DNA from: a virus
Length of the DNA: 64,000 nt
Virus record (IMG/VR): IMGVR_UViG_3300030104_005063
Location: 1-64,000 of that record
Reading direction: 5' to 3' (one strand)
The position numbers and the translations under genes are program-made. The notes under the pieces were generated by a model, which saw only the letters and a program-made list of their open reading frames with translations, did no database searches and was not told the origin of the DNA. Positions within the stretch are counted from its first letter, which is position 1. Each line of letters opens with the position of its first letter. Positions 17,452 through 24,972 of the stretch are shown here, piece by piece.

Positions 17452-18195
17452 ATGGACTTAGATGCTATAAAAAGCCGTCTTAATCAGTTACAGAACACAC
17501 AAACAAATGCGTTTTGGAAACCTCAACCTGGAAAATCTCAAATCAGAATTGTACCTTATAAGCACGACAAGAACAACCCGTTTAGTGAGTTGTTCTTTCA
17601 TTACAGTTTAGTTCCAAATAAAACTGTATTGTCACCACTTTCATATGGTCGTCCTGATCCTGTTCAACAATTTGCCGATAAGTTGAAATCAACTGGCAAC
17701 AAAGATGAGTGGATTCAAGGTAAGAGAATCGAACCAAAAATGAGAACTTTTGTTCCTGTAGTGGTTCGTGGTGAAGAAAACGAAGGTGTTAAGTTTTGGG
17801 GATTTGGTAAAACTGTTTATCAAGAACTTCTTGGTATCATAGCCGATCCAGACTATGGTGATATATCCGATGCTACAACAGGTCGTGATATTGTTGTTGA
17901 AAGACAAACACCTGCTGAAGCTGGTAACCAATATGGTAAGACCACCATTCGTGTCAAACCAAATGTTACAGCACTTTCCGATGATTCTAACTCACTTACC
18001 AAGTTGTTAGATGAACAACCAGACATCAAAGAGTTGTATAATGAACCAACTTTTGATGAGTTGAAAGAACATCTTAGTAACTTTCTGAATCCATCAGATT
18101 CTACAGAAGAAACAACAGAAAAAGAACCAGAAATGGTTACTACTGAAGCTTCTTCAAATGTAGAAGACGATTTCGATAAGTTATTTAATTCATAA
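17452..18195 (+). CDS. Single-stranded DNA-binding protein, gp32-like
   Basis: A 247-residue gp32-type SSB. The N-terminal basic segment (DAIKSRLNQLQN, then FWKPQPGKSQIRIVPY) is the cooperative and OB-fold entry; SPLSYGRPDPVQQFA and FVPVVVRGEENEGVKFWGFG are conserved in T4-like SSBs. The C-terminal tail is acidic (EPEMVTTEASSNVEDDFDKL), the usual docking peptide for replication and recombination partners. T4 gp32 is longer (301). ATG has a strong AGGAG site. It coats ssDNA at the fork and loads UvsX and helicase. A strong hairpin terminator follows directly. Confidence 0.9.
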   Translation: MDLDAIKSRLNQLQNTQTNAFWKPQPGKSQIRIVPYKHDKNNPFSELFFHYSLVPNKTVLSPLSYGRPDPVQQFADKLKSTGNKDEWIQGKRIEPKMRTFVPVVVRGEENEGVKFWGFGKTVYQELLGIIADPDYGDISDATTGRDIVVERQTPAEAGNQYGKTTIRVKPNVTALSDDSNSLTKLLDEQPDIKELYNEPTFDELKEHLSNFLNPSDSTEETTEKEPEMVTTEASSNVEDDFDKLFNS

Positions 18196-18206
18196 ACCGT
18201 GCGGTG

Positions 18207-18250
18207 GGGTGAGCTGGTTTCCTCCTTTTTCCGGCTCACCCAAATTTTTA
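18207..18250 (+). terminator. Rho-independent terminator/attenuator between ssb and uvsX
   Basis: GGGTGAGCTGG (18207-18217) pairs with CCGGCTCACCC (18231-18241), an 11-bp stem with one T-G wobble and a 13-base loop, followed by AAATTTTTA. The T tract abuts the uvsX ribosome site, so partial termination would set the SSB to UvsX ratio. Confidence 0.85.
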
Positions 18251-18260
18251 GGAGAAACAA

Positions 18261-19358
18261 ATGTCTAATAGAGATGAATTAGCGGATATAATTGCGGGTG
18301 AACTAAACAAACAATTCAAATCAAATCAAGTTGCTTATTTCTTGGATGGTGTTCAAGAAACTCCAACTGATGTTACTGATTGGGTTGGTACAGGTTCAAC
18401 CTTGTTAGATTTGGCAATATCAAACAGACCACACGGTGGTTTAGCTGCTGGTAGGATTACAGAAATCAATGGATTAGAGGGAAGTGGTAAATCACTTATC
18501 GGTGCTCACGCTCTTGCTTCTACCCAAAGAAAAGATGGTCTGGCAGTATACATTGATACTGAATCTGCTGTTTCAAGTGAGTTCTTACAGGCTATTGGTG
18601 TGAATACTGATAGTATGTTATATGTTCACTTAGAAACAATCGAGGATATATTTGATACAATCGAAACAATAGTTACAAAAATTCGTGAATCAAGTAAAGA
18701 TAAATTGGTTACAATATTAGTCGATAGTTTGGCTGCTGCTTCTACTAAAGTAGAGATGGATGCTGACTTTGACAAAGATGGTTGGGCTACAAGTAAAGCC
18801 ATCGTTCTGTCTAAAGCTATGAGAAAGATTACACAAATGATTGCTAGACAAAAAGTTTGTTTAATCTTTACCAATCAGTTAAGACAAAAATTAGGTGTGA
18901 TGTTTGGAGATCCTTGGACTACTTCTGGTGGTAAGGCTCTTCCTTTTCATGCATCAACTCGTATTCGGTTAAAGAATATGGGACAAATCAAAGATACCAA
19001 AAAAGATACTATTGGTATCAAGATAAGAGCTCAAGTAATCAAGAACCGATTAGGTCCACCTTTGAGAAGTGCTGAGTTTCCACTTTTCTTTGATAAAGGT
19101 ATTGATGATTATGGGAGTTGGTTAACTGTAATGAAAGACCACAAGTTGGTAAAACAAGCTGGTGCTTGGTATACTTTCGTTGACCAAAATGGAGAAGAAC
19201 ACAAGTTCCAATCCAAAGACTTCGGTGCTCTTATATCCGATGTAGAAACTCAAAAATACATCTATGACTCTATCTGTGAAAAACTAATACTAAAGTATGA
19301 CTCTGCTCAACTTGGTATTGACGATGTAACTACAGAACAAGAGTTTGTTGATGAGTAG
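18261..19358 (+). CDS. uvsX: UvsX/RecA-like recombinase
   Basis: A 365-residue RecA-superfamily protein. Walker A is NGLEGSGKSL near residues 70-79; Walker B is KLVTILVDSLAAAST near 150-165; 'FTNQLRQKLGVMFGDPWTTS' near 207-226 includes the DNA-binding loop. It forms filaments on ssDNA and drives recombination-dependent replication and repair, together with SSB encoded immediately upstream. ATG follows TTTTTAGGAGA, which doubles as the tail of the ssb terminator. Its stop overlaps the next gene's ATG. Confidence 0.93.
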   Translation: MSNRDELADIIAGELNKQFKSNQVAYFLDGVQETPTDVTDWVGTGSTLLDLAISNRPHGGLAAGRITEINGLEGSGKSLIGAHALASTQRKDGLAVYIDTESAVSSEFLQAIGVNTDSMLYVHLETIEDIFDTIETIVTKIRESSKDKLVTILVDSLAAASTKVEMDADFDKDGWATSKAIVLSKAMRKITQMIARQKVCLIFTNQLRQKLGVMFGDPWTTSGGKALPFHASTRIRLKNMGQIKDTKKDTIGIKIRAQVIKNRLGPPLRSAEFPLFFDKGIDDYGSWLTVMKDHKLVKQAGAWYTFVDQNGEEHKFQSKDFGALISDVETQKYIYDSICEKLILKYDSAQLGIDDVTTEQEFVDE

Positions 19359-20409
19359 TGCCAACAAGAATCTATTAAATAAAAGATTCTATGAGTTTAA
19401 GGATGAGATTGATGTAAATCCTGAAACTAAAAACTTAAACGACCATGTTCTATTGGTCGATGGTTTCAATACATTTATTCGTAGTTTCAGTGTCAATCCA
19501 TCCTTAAATGAAGATGGTGCTCATGTTGGTGGTTTGGTAGGGTTTTTAAAATCGATAAGATATACAATTAACAAGTTTAAACCAACTCGTTGTATTATTG
19601 TATTTGACGGTAAGAACTCCTCCAAACCACGACAAAAGATATATCCCCAATATAAAGCAGGTCGTAAAATTAGAAGTCGTTTGAATCGTCTTGTTGATTG
19701 GGGTGGAGGTCCTCATGATGAACGAGAAAGTATGGCTCTCCAACTTAAGAGACTTGTTGAGTATTTGGAATGTCTTCCACTAACGATTGTATCAATAGAC
19801 AACTTAGAGGCTGATGATATAATGAGTTATATCCCAAGTGTTGTTCTTAAAGATAGTAAGTTTACAATTATGTCAGCTGATAAAGACTTCTATCAGTTGG
19901 TAGATGATAGAGTGAAACTTTATTCACCTACTAAAAAAATACTCTATGATAGAGAATTAGTAAAAAAAGAGTTTGGAGTTTACCCACAAAATGTGTTAAC
20001 TTGTAGAGTGGTAGATGGAGATAAATCAGACGATATACCTGGTGTAAGAGGCATAGGTGTTAAAACCTTAATAAAAGAGTTTCCACTTTTAGTAGAGGAT
20101 AGAGAGTTTAATACCAAAGACCTTATAGACATGGCAAAATCACGAAACACAAGAATATCAAAGATGATACAGGATAATGAGTTGATAATAAAGAGGAACT
20201 ATCTTCTTATGCAGTTAGGAGATCCTGATATCAAAAATCAGACAAAACTAAAAATCGGAGATTCGGTCAGAGGAATGGCGCCAAAATTAGTAAAATATCA
20301 GTTGCAAACTTTGTTCGTAAAGGATAAATTATGGGGACAAATACCTAATTTTGACAACTGGTTAACAGAGTTTAATATCCTTGACCACTATTGGAAGAAC
20401 AAAAAATGA
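19351..20409 (+). CDS. 5'-3' exonuclease / RNase H, FEN family
   Basis: I chose the ATG at 19351, overlapping the uvsX stop by 8 bases, over the two TTG codons before it; this gives 352 residues. The protein has the FEN/T4 RNase H metal sites: HVLLVDGFNTFIRSF, IIVFDGKNSSKPR, NLEADDIMSYI, IMSADKDFYQLV and a helix-hairpin-helix DGDKSDDIPGVRGIGVKTL. It would remove RNA primers and 5' flaps during lagging-strand synthesis. The stop overlaps the helicase ATG (ATGA). Confidence 0.9.
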   Translation: MSSANKNLLNKRFYEFKDEIDVNPETKNLNDHVLLVDGFNTFIRSFSVNPSLNEDGAHVGGLVGFLKSIRYTINKFKPTRCIIVFDGKNSSKPRQKIYPQYKAGRKIRSRLNRLVDWGGGPHDERESMALQLKRLVEYLECLPLTIVSIDNLEADDIMSYIPSVVLKDSKFTIMSADKDFYQLVDDRVKLYSPTKKILYDRELVKKEFGVYPQNVLTCRVVDGDKSDDIPGVRGIGVKTLIKEFPLLVEDREFNTKDLIDMAKSRNTRISKMIQDNELIIKRNYLLMQLGDPDIKNQTKLKIGDSVRGMAPKLVKYQLQTLFVKDKLWGQIPNFDNWLTEFNILDHYWKNKK

Positions 20410-21767
20410 GTAAGACAAAAAATATATCAGAGTTTGGATATAATTTTCAAGTAAAGTTTGTCGTATGTTTAATTAGTGATAAACTTTTTTTAGAGCAAAT
20501 TGTAGACATCTTAGATGAAAAGTATATAACTAATGATGGTTTCAAGTGGATTGTAAAAGCTATTCGTGAGTATTATCAAGAATACAAAACAAACATCACG
20601 ATGGAAGTATTTAAGATAAAGATACAAGAGATTGATTCAGATTTACTACAAGTAAATGTAAAGGACTCTTTGAAAGAAGTCTACAAACATATGGAAGCCG
20701 AAGACTTGGAATATATCAAAGATAAGGCATTAGACTTCCACAAAACACAAGTTTTAAAAGATGCTGTTATTCAATCTGCTAAGATATTAGAGGTTGATGG
20801 TAATACTGATGAAATAAAATCCCTTATCGACTCTGCTATGCAAGCTGGTGTTGAGAGAAACTTAGGACACGACTACTTACAAGATATAGAACAAAGATAT
20901 GAGGAGTCTGCTCGTGTAACATCACCAACACCTTGGGATATTATGAACGAACTGATGCAAGGTGGTTTGGGTGGTGGAGAACTTGGTGTTGTTGTGGCAC
21001 CTGCTGGTATTGGTAAGTCTTGGGTGTTAAGTGCTATGGGTGCTTATGCTTTATCACAAGGACTAAATGTAGTTCATTATACTTTGGAGTTAAACGAGGC
21101 CTATGTCGGATTAAGATATGATAGTATCTTTAGTGGTGTGGAAAGTCAGAATCTAAAATATCACAAAGAAGAAGTGATGGAAAAACTGTTCAACCTAAAA
21201 GGTAACTTGACTATTAAATACTATCCAACCAAATCTTGTACTGTTAATACACTTTCTGCTCATCTGAAAAAAGTGGTTACATTTGGTCAAAAAGTTGATA
21301 TGGTTTTAGTAGATTATGCTGATATTATGAGAGATGTTCATAAGTCAAGTGAGATGAGACATGCTCTTGGAAATATTTACGAAGACTTACGAGGTTTGGC
21401 TGGTGAGTTACAAGTTCCAATATGGACAGCAAGTCAGGCAAACAGAAGTGCTTTAGATGAAGATGTGATTGAGGCCACTAAAGTAGCTGAATCTTATGCA
21501 AAAGTAATGACAGCAGATTTCGTAATGTCGTTAAGTCGTAAGATAGAAGATAAGATAGGTAATACTGGTCGTTTTCATGTGATAAAGAACAGATTTGGTC
21601 CTGATGGATTAACTTATCCAGCTCGTATTAATACAAACATCGGTAAGATAGAGATTTTTGAAAGTAGTTCTGTTCAAGGTAAGGATGTTCAGCATAAAAT
21701 CAATAATAGAGACAACCAAACCAAACAAATGTTGTCTGCTCGTTATGAGGATTTGATGAGTGAATAG
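20406..21767 (+). CDS. Replicative DNA helicase, DnaB/gp41-like
   Basis: Start chosen at ATG 20406, in an ATGA overlap with the previous stop; an upstream TTG in frame is unlikely. The 453-residue protein has a short N-terminal helical domain (EFGYNFQVKFVVCLISDK) and a RecA-type ATPase: Walker A APAGIGKS at residues 198-205, Walker B VDMVLVDYADIM, and the 'QVPIWTASQANRSAL' sensor helix. It is the hexameric 5'-3' helicase of the replisome, sandwiched between FEN and a methyltransferase gene. No primase is visible in the window. Confidence 0.9.
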   Translation: MSKTKNISEFGYNFQVKFVVCLISDKLFLEQIVDILDEKYITNDGFKWIVKAIREYYQEYKTNITMEVFKIKIQEIDSDLLQVNVKDSLKEVYKHMEAEDLEYIKDKALDFHKTQVLKDAVIQSAKILEVDGNTDEIKSLIDSAMQAGVERNLGHDYLQDIEQRYEESARVTSPTPWDIMNELMQGGLGGGELGVVVAPAGIGKSWVLSAMGAYALSQGLNVVHYTLELNEAYVGLRYDSIFSGVESQNLKYHKEEVMEKLFNLKGNLTIKYYPTKSCTVNTLSAHLKKVVTFGQKVDMVLVDYADIMRDVHKSSEMRHALGNIYEDLRGLAGELQVPIWTASQANRSALDEDVIEATKVAESYAKVMTADFVMSLSRKIEDKIGNTGRFHVIKNRFGPDGLTYPARINTNIGKIEIFESSSVQGKDVQHKINNRDNQTKQMLSARYEDLMSE

Positions 21768-22824
21768 TAATTCTGATATATTAACAAGTGTTTTTGGATA
21801 TGATGAGAGGGATGTTGAGTTTGAGAGAATTGTAAACCATCTTGAGGTTTATGATATAGAGCACGGCATAGAAGTTATCTTTGATTACTACAGAAGACAT
21901 GGTTTTCCACATTATACAATTCGTGAAGATGAAAAACATGACCATATGAGAAAATTACAAAAATTTGATACAGACACCATCTTCATTGACAATCAAATAA
22001 TACAAACTATGCATGCTTTGCGTATGGCATGGACTTACTTTCCACATTTTTGGGAAATTAAGTGTGGTAATGCTAAAAGAACACCTATGGAAACATTTTT
22101 AGATGATGATAAGTTTAAATCGGTCATTAGAAAATGTTGGAATTGGTGTTTGAAACATGAAGATGGGGATAAAAGTATTTTTCATGAAAATAGACTAAGA
22201 CAATCCCTAAAAATCTATACCGGTACACAAGCCGTCAGTAACTTTAGACCAACTGCTGCTAAACTAATATACGAGAAGTTTGGTGGTGATGTAATTTGGG
22301 ATATGTCTTGTGGATGGGGTGGAAGACTAATAGGTTTTCTGGCAAGCTCACGAAAAAAGTATATTGGGACAGAACCATCGAGTTTGACATTCGAGGGACT
22401 ACAAAAAATAAAAAAAGATTTTTTTTACTTGAAAAAGTCAGTAGAATTATATAGATTAGGCAGTGAAGAGTTTATACCAGATAGAAACTCTTTGGATTTA
22501 TGTTTTACATCGCCTCCTTATTTTGATACGGAAAAGTATAGTGACGAAGACACACAAAGTTACATAAAGTTTCCGACAAAAGAAGAGTGGGTGAATGGTT
22601 TTTTAAGAAAAACAATAGAGAACTGTTACAGAGGTTTAAAAGATGGCAAATATATGTTAATTAATATTGCTAACACACCGAAGTATAAGTTCATAGAGGA
22701 AGAGACTCAGAGGATAGCAAAGGAACTTGGGTTTGTTCAAAATGATACACTACAACTAACATTATCAAGTGTGATGGGTGCGGGATATAAATATGAACCA
22801 ATTTTTGTATTTAAAAAGAATTAA
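21760..22824 (+). CDS. DNA methyltransferase (N6-A or N4-C type)
   Basis: A 354-residue protein beginning at GTG, overlapping the helicase stop by 8 bases. Motif I (IWDMSCGWGGRLIG, near residue 180) binds S-adenosylmethionine and motif IV is LCFTSPPYFD near residue 248, the catalytic (D/N/S)PPY loop of amino-methyltransferases. ISNP-like FRPTAAKLI precedes motif I, so motif order is X-I-IV. The N-terminal 150 residues are helical and could hold target recognition. Without a restriction partner it may protect or mark phage DNA, or regulate. Position inside the replication operon supports co-expression with replication. Confidence 0.75.
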   Translation: MNSNSDILTSVFGYDERDVEFERIVNHLEVYDIEHGIEVIFDYYRRHGFPHYTIREDEKHDHMRKLQKFDTDTIFIDNQIIQTMHALRMAWTYFPHFWEIKCGNAKRTPMETFLDDDKFKSVIRKCWNWCLKHEDGDKSIFHENRLRQSLKIYTGTQAVSNFRPTAAKLIYEKFGGDVIWDMSCGWGGRLIGFLASSRKKYIGTEPSSLTFEGLQKIKKDFFYLKKSVELYRLGSEEFIPDRNSLDLCFTSPPYFDTEKYSDEDTQSYIKFPTKEEWVNGFLRKTIENCYRGLKDGKYMLINIANTPKYKFIEEETQRIAKELGFVQNDTLQLTLSSVMGAGYKYEPIFVFKKN

Positions 22825-22835
22825 GAGATGATTGT

Positions 22836-22850
22836 TAATATTTATGAATG
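22836..22850 (+). promoter_or_regulatory. ATATTTAT motif before the ribonucleotide reductase gene
   Basis: TAATATTTATGAATG lies 34 bases before ATG in a 60-base gap. It is the only promoter-like element seen for the reductase and TonB receptor pair. Confidence 0.35.
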
Positions 22851-22884
22851 TGTCCACACAAAAAAGTTAACATAGGGAAAGTTT

Positions 22885-24897
22885 ATGATTAAAAAGTTTG
22901 TTCTATCGGAGAATTTCATCAACAAGTATAAAAGAAGAAAAGCTCCTTTCGGTTTTAATGGATTAGGTGAATTAGTTTACATGAGAACCTATTCAAGAAT
23001 CAAAGAAAATGGTAAAAATGAAAGATGGTGGGAAACCGTACAGCGTGTTGTAGAGGGAACTTACAATATGCAAATGAATTGGATTGAATCACATCAATTA
23101 GGGTGGAATGCGTGGCAAGCTCAAAAGTCGGCTCAAGATATGTATGACCGAATTTTCAACATGAAGTTCTTGCCTCCTGGACGCGGTCTGTGGGCTATGG
23201 GTACACCTATCACAGAGAAAAAGGGTTTATATGCCGCCCTAAACAATTGTGCTTTCGTATCAACAAAAACACTCAAAGAAGATTATGCTAAACCTTTCTG
23301 TTTCCTTATGGATGCAAGTATGTTGGGTGTTGGAGTTGGATTTGATACGAAAGGTGCTGGAGAGATAGTAATAAAAGGTATAGATGAAAAAAGAGACGAA
23401 CAAGTCTATGAAATACCTGATACGCGTGAAGGTTGGGTTGAGTCGTTAAAATTACTATTGGAAAGTTACTTTCATGGTCAAGCACCGATGGAATTTGACT
23501 ATAGAAAGATAAGACCAGCAGGAGAACCTATAGCTGGTTTCGGTGGTGTATCAAGTGGGCATGAACCTTTAGAAGAAGTACACGAAGATATTAGAAAGGT
23601 ATTAGAAAAAAATAGTGGAGAACCAATCACTATCACGACCATCGTAGACATCATGAACTTAATTGGTAAATGCGTCGTAGCTGGTAATGTAAGAAGAACC
23701 GCAGAGATTGTATTTGGAGATTCCCATTCAGAAGAGTATTTAGATTTAAAAAATTATAAAGTAAACCCACACAGAGAAACTTATGGATGGACAAGTAATA
23801 ATAGTATATTTGCAGAATTGGGTATGGATTATACAGAGGCTGCCAAACGAATCGTGGATAATGGTGAGCCTGGATTTGCGTGGTTGGATAATATGAGAAA
23901 ATATTCTCGTATGAAAAATGGTGGAGATAATAAAGACCATAGAGCTATGGGTGGTAACCCTTGTTTAGAACAAACTCTTGAGTCATATGAGTTGTGTTGT
24001 TTAGTAGAAACATTTCCAAACAATCACGATTCATTTGAAGATTATGCTAAAACCCTTAAATATGCTTATCTATATGCCAAAACAGTAACACTTGGTAGAA
24101 CACATTGGAGTGATACAAACAGAGTTATGTTAAGAAACAGAAGAATTGGATGTAGTGTAAGTGGAGTTGCTCAGTTTGTTACCAATAGAGGATTAGATGA
24201 GTTCAAGGAATGGTTAAATAATGGCTACGATGTCATCCAAAAATGGGATAAACAATATTCAGATTGGATGGCAGTTCCAAGAAGTATCAAAACCACTTCA
24301 GTTAAACCAAGTGGAACTGTATCTTTACTTGCTGGTGCTACACCAGGTCTTCACTATCCTGAATCAAGATTTTATATAAGAAGAATTAGGTTATCAAAAC
24401 ACTCAGAATTAATAGAACCATTAGAAAAAGCTGGATATAAATTAGAACCAGCATTTGGTTCTGAAGACACTACTATGGTTGTCGATGTGCCCGTAGATGT
24501 AGGGGAAGGTATCAGAACTGCTTCTGAACTATCCATATGGGAACAATTCTCGTTAGCTGCGTTTTTACAACGACATTGGGCTGACAACCAAGTAAGTTGT
24601 ACGGTTACATTCAATCCTGAAACAGAGGCAAATCAGATTGCTCCTTGTTTAAACTATTATCAGTATCATCTAAAGGGTATTAGTTTATTACCAAGACATG
24701 ATTGGGGAGCATATCCACAAATGCCATATGAAGCGATTGATGAAGAAACTTACAACAAAGAAGTTGCAAAACTTGGTAAGTTATCATTTGGTGTGATAAA
24801 GAACGAAGAGGCTGATGTCGATAAGTTCTGTAACAACGATAGTTGTGAAATTCCACCTATGCATGGTGACAATGACGACCAAGAGTATGCTAACTAA
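22885..24897 (+). CDS. Adenosylcobalamin-dependent ribonucleotide reductase, class II (RTPR-like)
   Basis: A 670-residue monomeric-type class II reductase that makes dNTPs from ribonucleotides through a B12 radical. FLPPGRGLWAMGTP is typical of the Lactobacillus RTPR group. Cys122 (NNC), Cys360 and Glu362 (NPCLE), and Cys371 (LCC) match the catalytic set, with the same 11-residue spacing as Cys408 and Cys419 of the L. leichmannii enzyme. KPSGTVSLLAGATPGLH is the phosphate-binding segment. C649-N-N-D-S-C654 near the end matches the Cys-x4-Cys swinging redox pair. The gene ends TAATGA and is followed by the TonB receptor. Confidence 0.9.
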   Translation: MIKKFVLSENFINKYKRRKAPFGFNGLGELVYMRTYSRIKENGKNERWWETVQRVVEGTYNMQMNWIESHQLGWNAWQAQKSAQDMYDRIFNMKFLPPGRGLWAMGTPITEKKGLYAALNNCAFVSTKTLKEDYAKPFCFLMDASMLGVGVGFDTKGAGEIVIKGIDEKRDEQVYEIPDTREGWVESLKLLLESYFHGQAPMEFDYRKIRPAGEPIAGFGGVSSGHEPLEEVHEDIRKVLEKNSGEPITITTIVDIMNLIGKCVVAGNVRRTAEIVFGDSHSEEYLDLKNYKVNPHRETYGWTSNNSIFAELGMDYTEAAKRIVDNGEPGFAWLDNMRKYSRMKNGGDNKDHRAMGGNPCLEQTLESYELCCLVETFPNNHDSFEDYAKTLKYAYLYAKTVTLGRTHWSDTNRVMLRNRRIGCSVSGVAQFVTNRGLDEFKEWLNNGYDVIQKWDKQYSDWMAVPRSIKTTSVKPSGTVSLLAGATPGLHYPESRFYIRRIRLSKHSELIEPLEKAGYKLEPAFGSEDTTMVVDVPVDVGEGIRTASELSIWEQFSLAAFLQRHWADNQVSCTVTFNPETEANQIAPCLNYYQYHLKGISLLPRHDWGAYPQMPYEAIDEETYNKEVAKLGKLSFGVIKNEEADVDKFCNNDSCEIPPMHGDNDDQEYAN

Positions 24898-24907
24898 TGA
24901 AATGCGG

Positions 24908-24943
24908 ACAGGCAGACGACACACCTGTGAATAAAAATGTGTC
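24908..24943 (+). other. Possible H-type pseudoknot in the reductase-TonB gap
   Basis: ACAGG (24908) can pair with CCTGT (24924), and GACACA inside that loop (24918) with TGTGTC (24938). The two stems interlock as in an H-type pseudoknot. Stems are short (5 and 6 bp), so this may be chance. Confidence 0.25.
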
Positions 24944-24972
24944 TTAACAATAACAAAGCTAGGAGACAGATT

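Noticed and set aside
24937-24972. Upstream ATG for the TonB receptor
   Set aside because: It would put 12 polar residues before the signal peptide and has no SD; ATG 24973 has AGGAG at proper distance.
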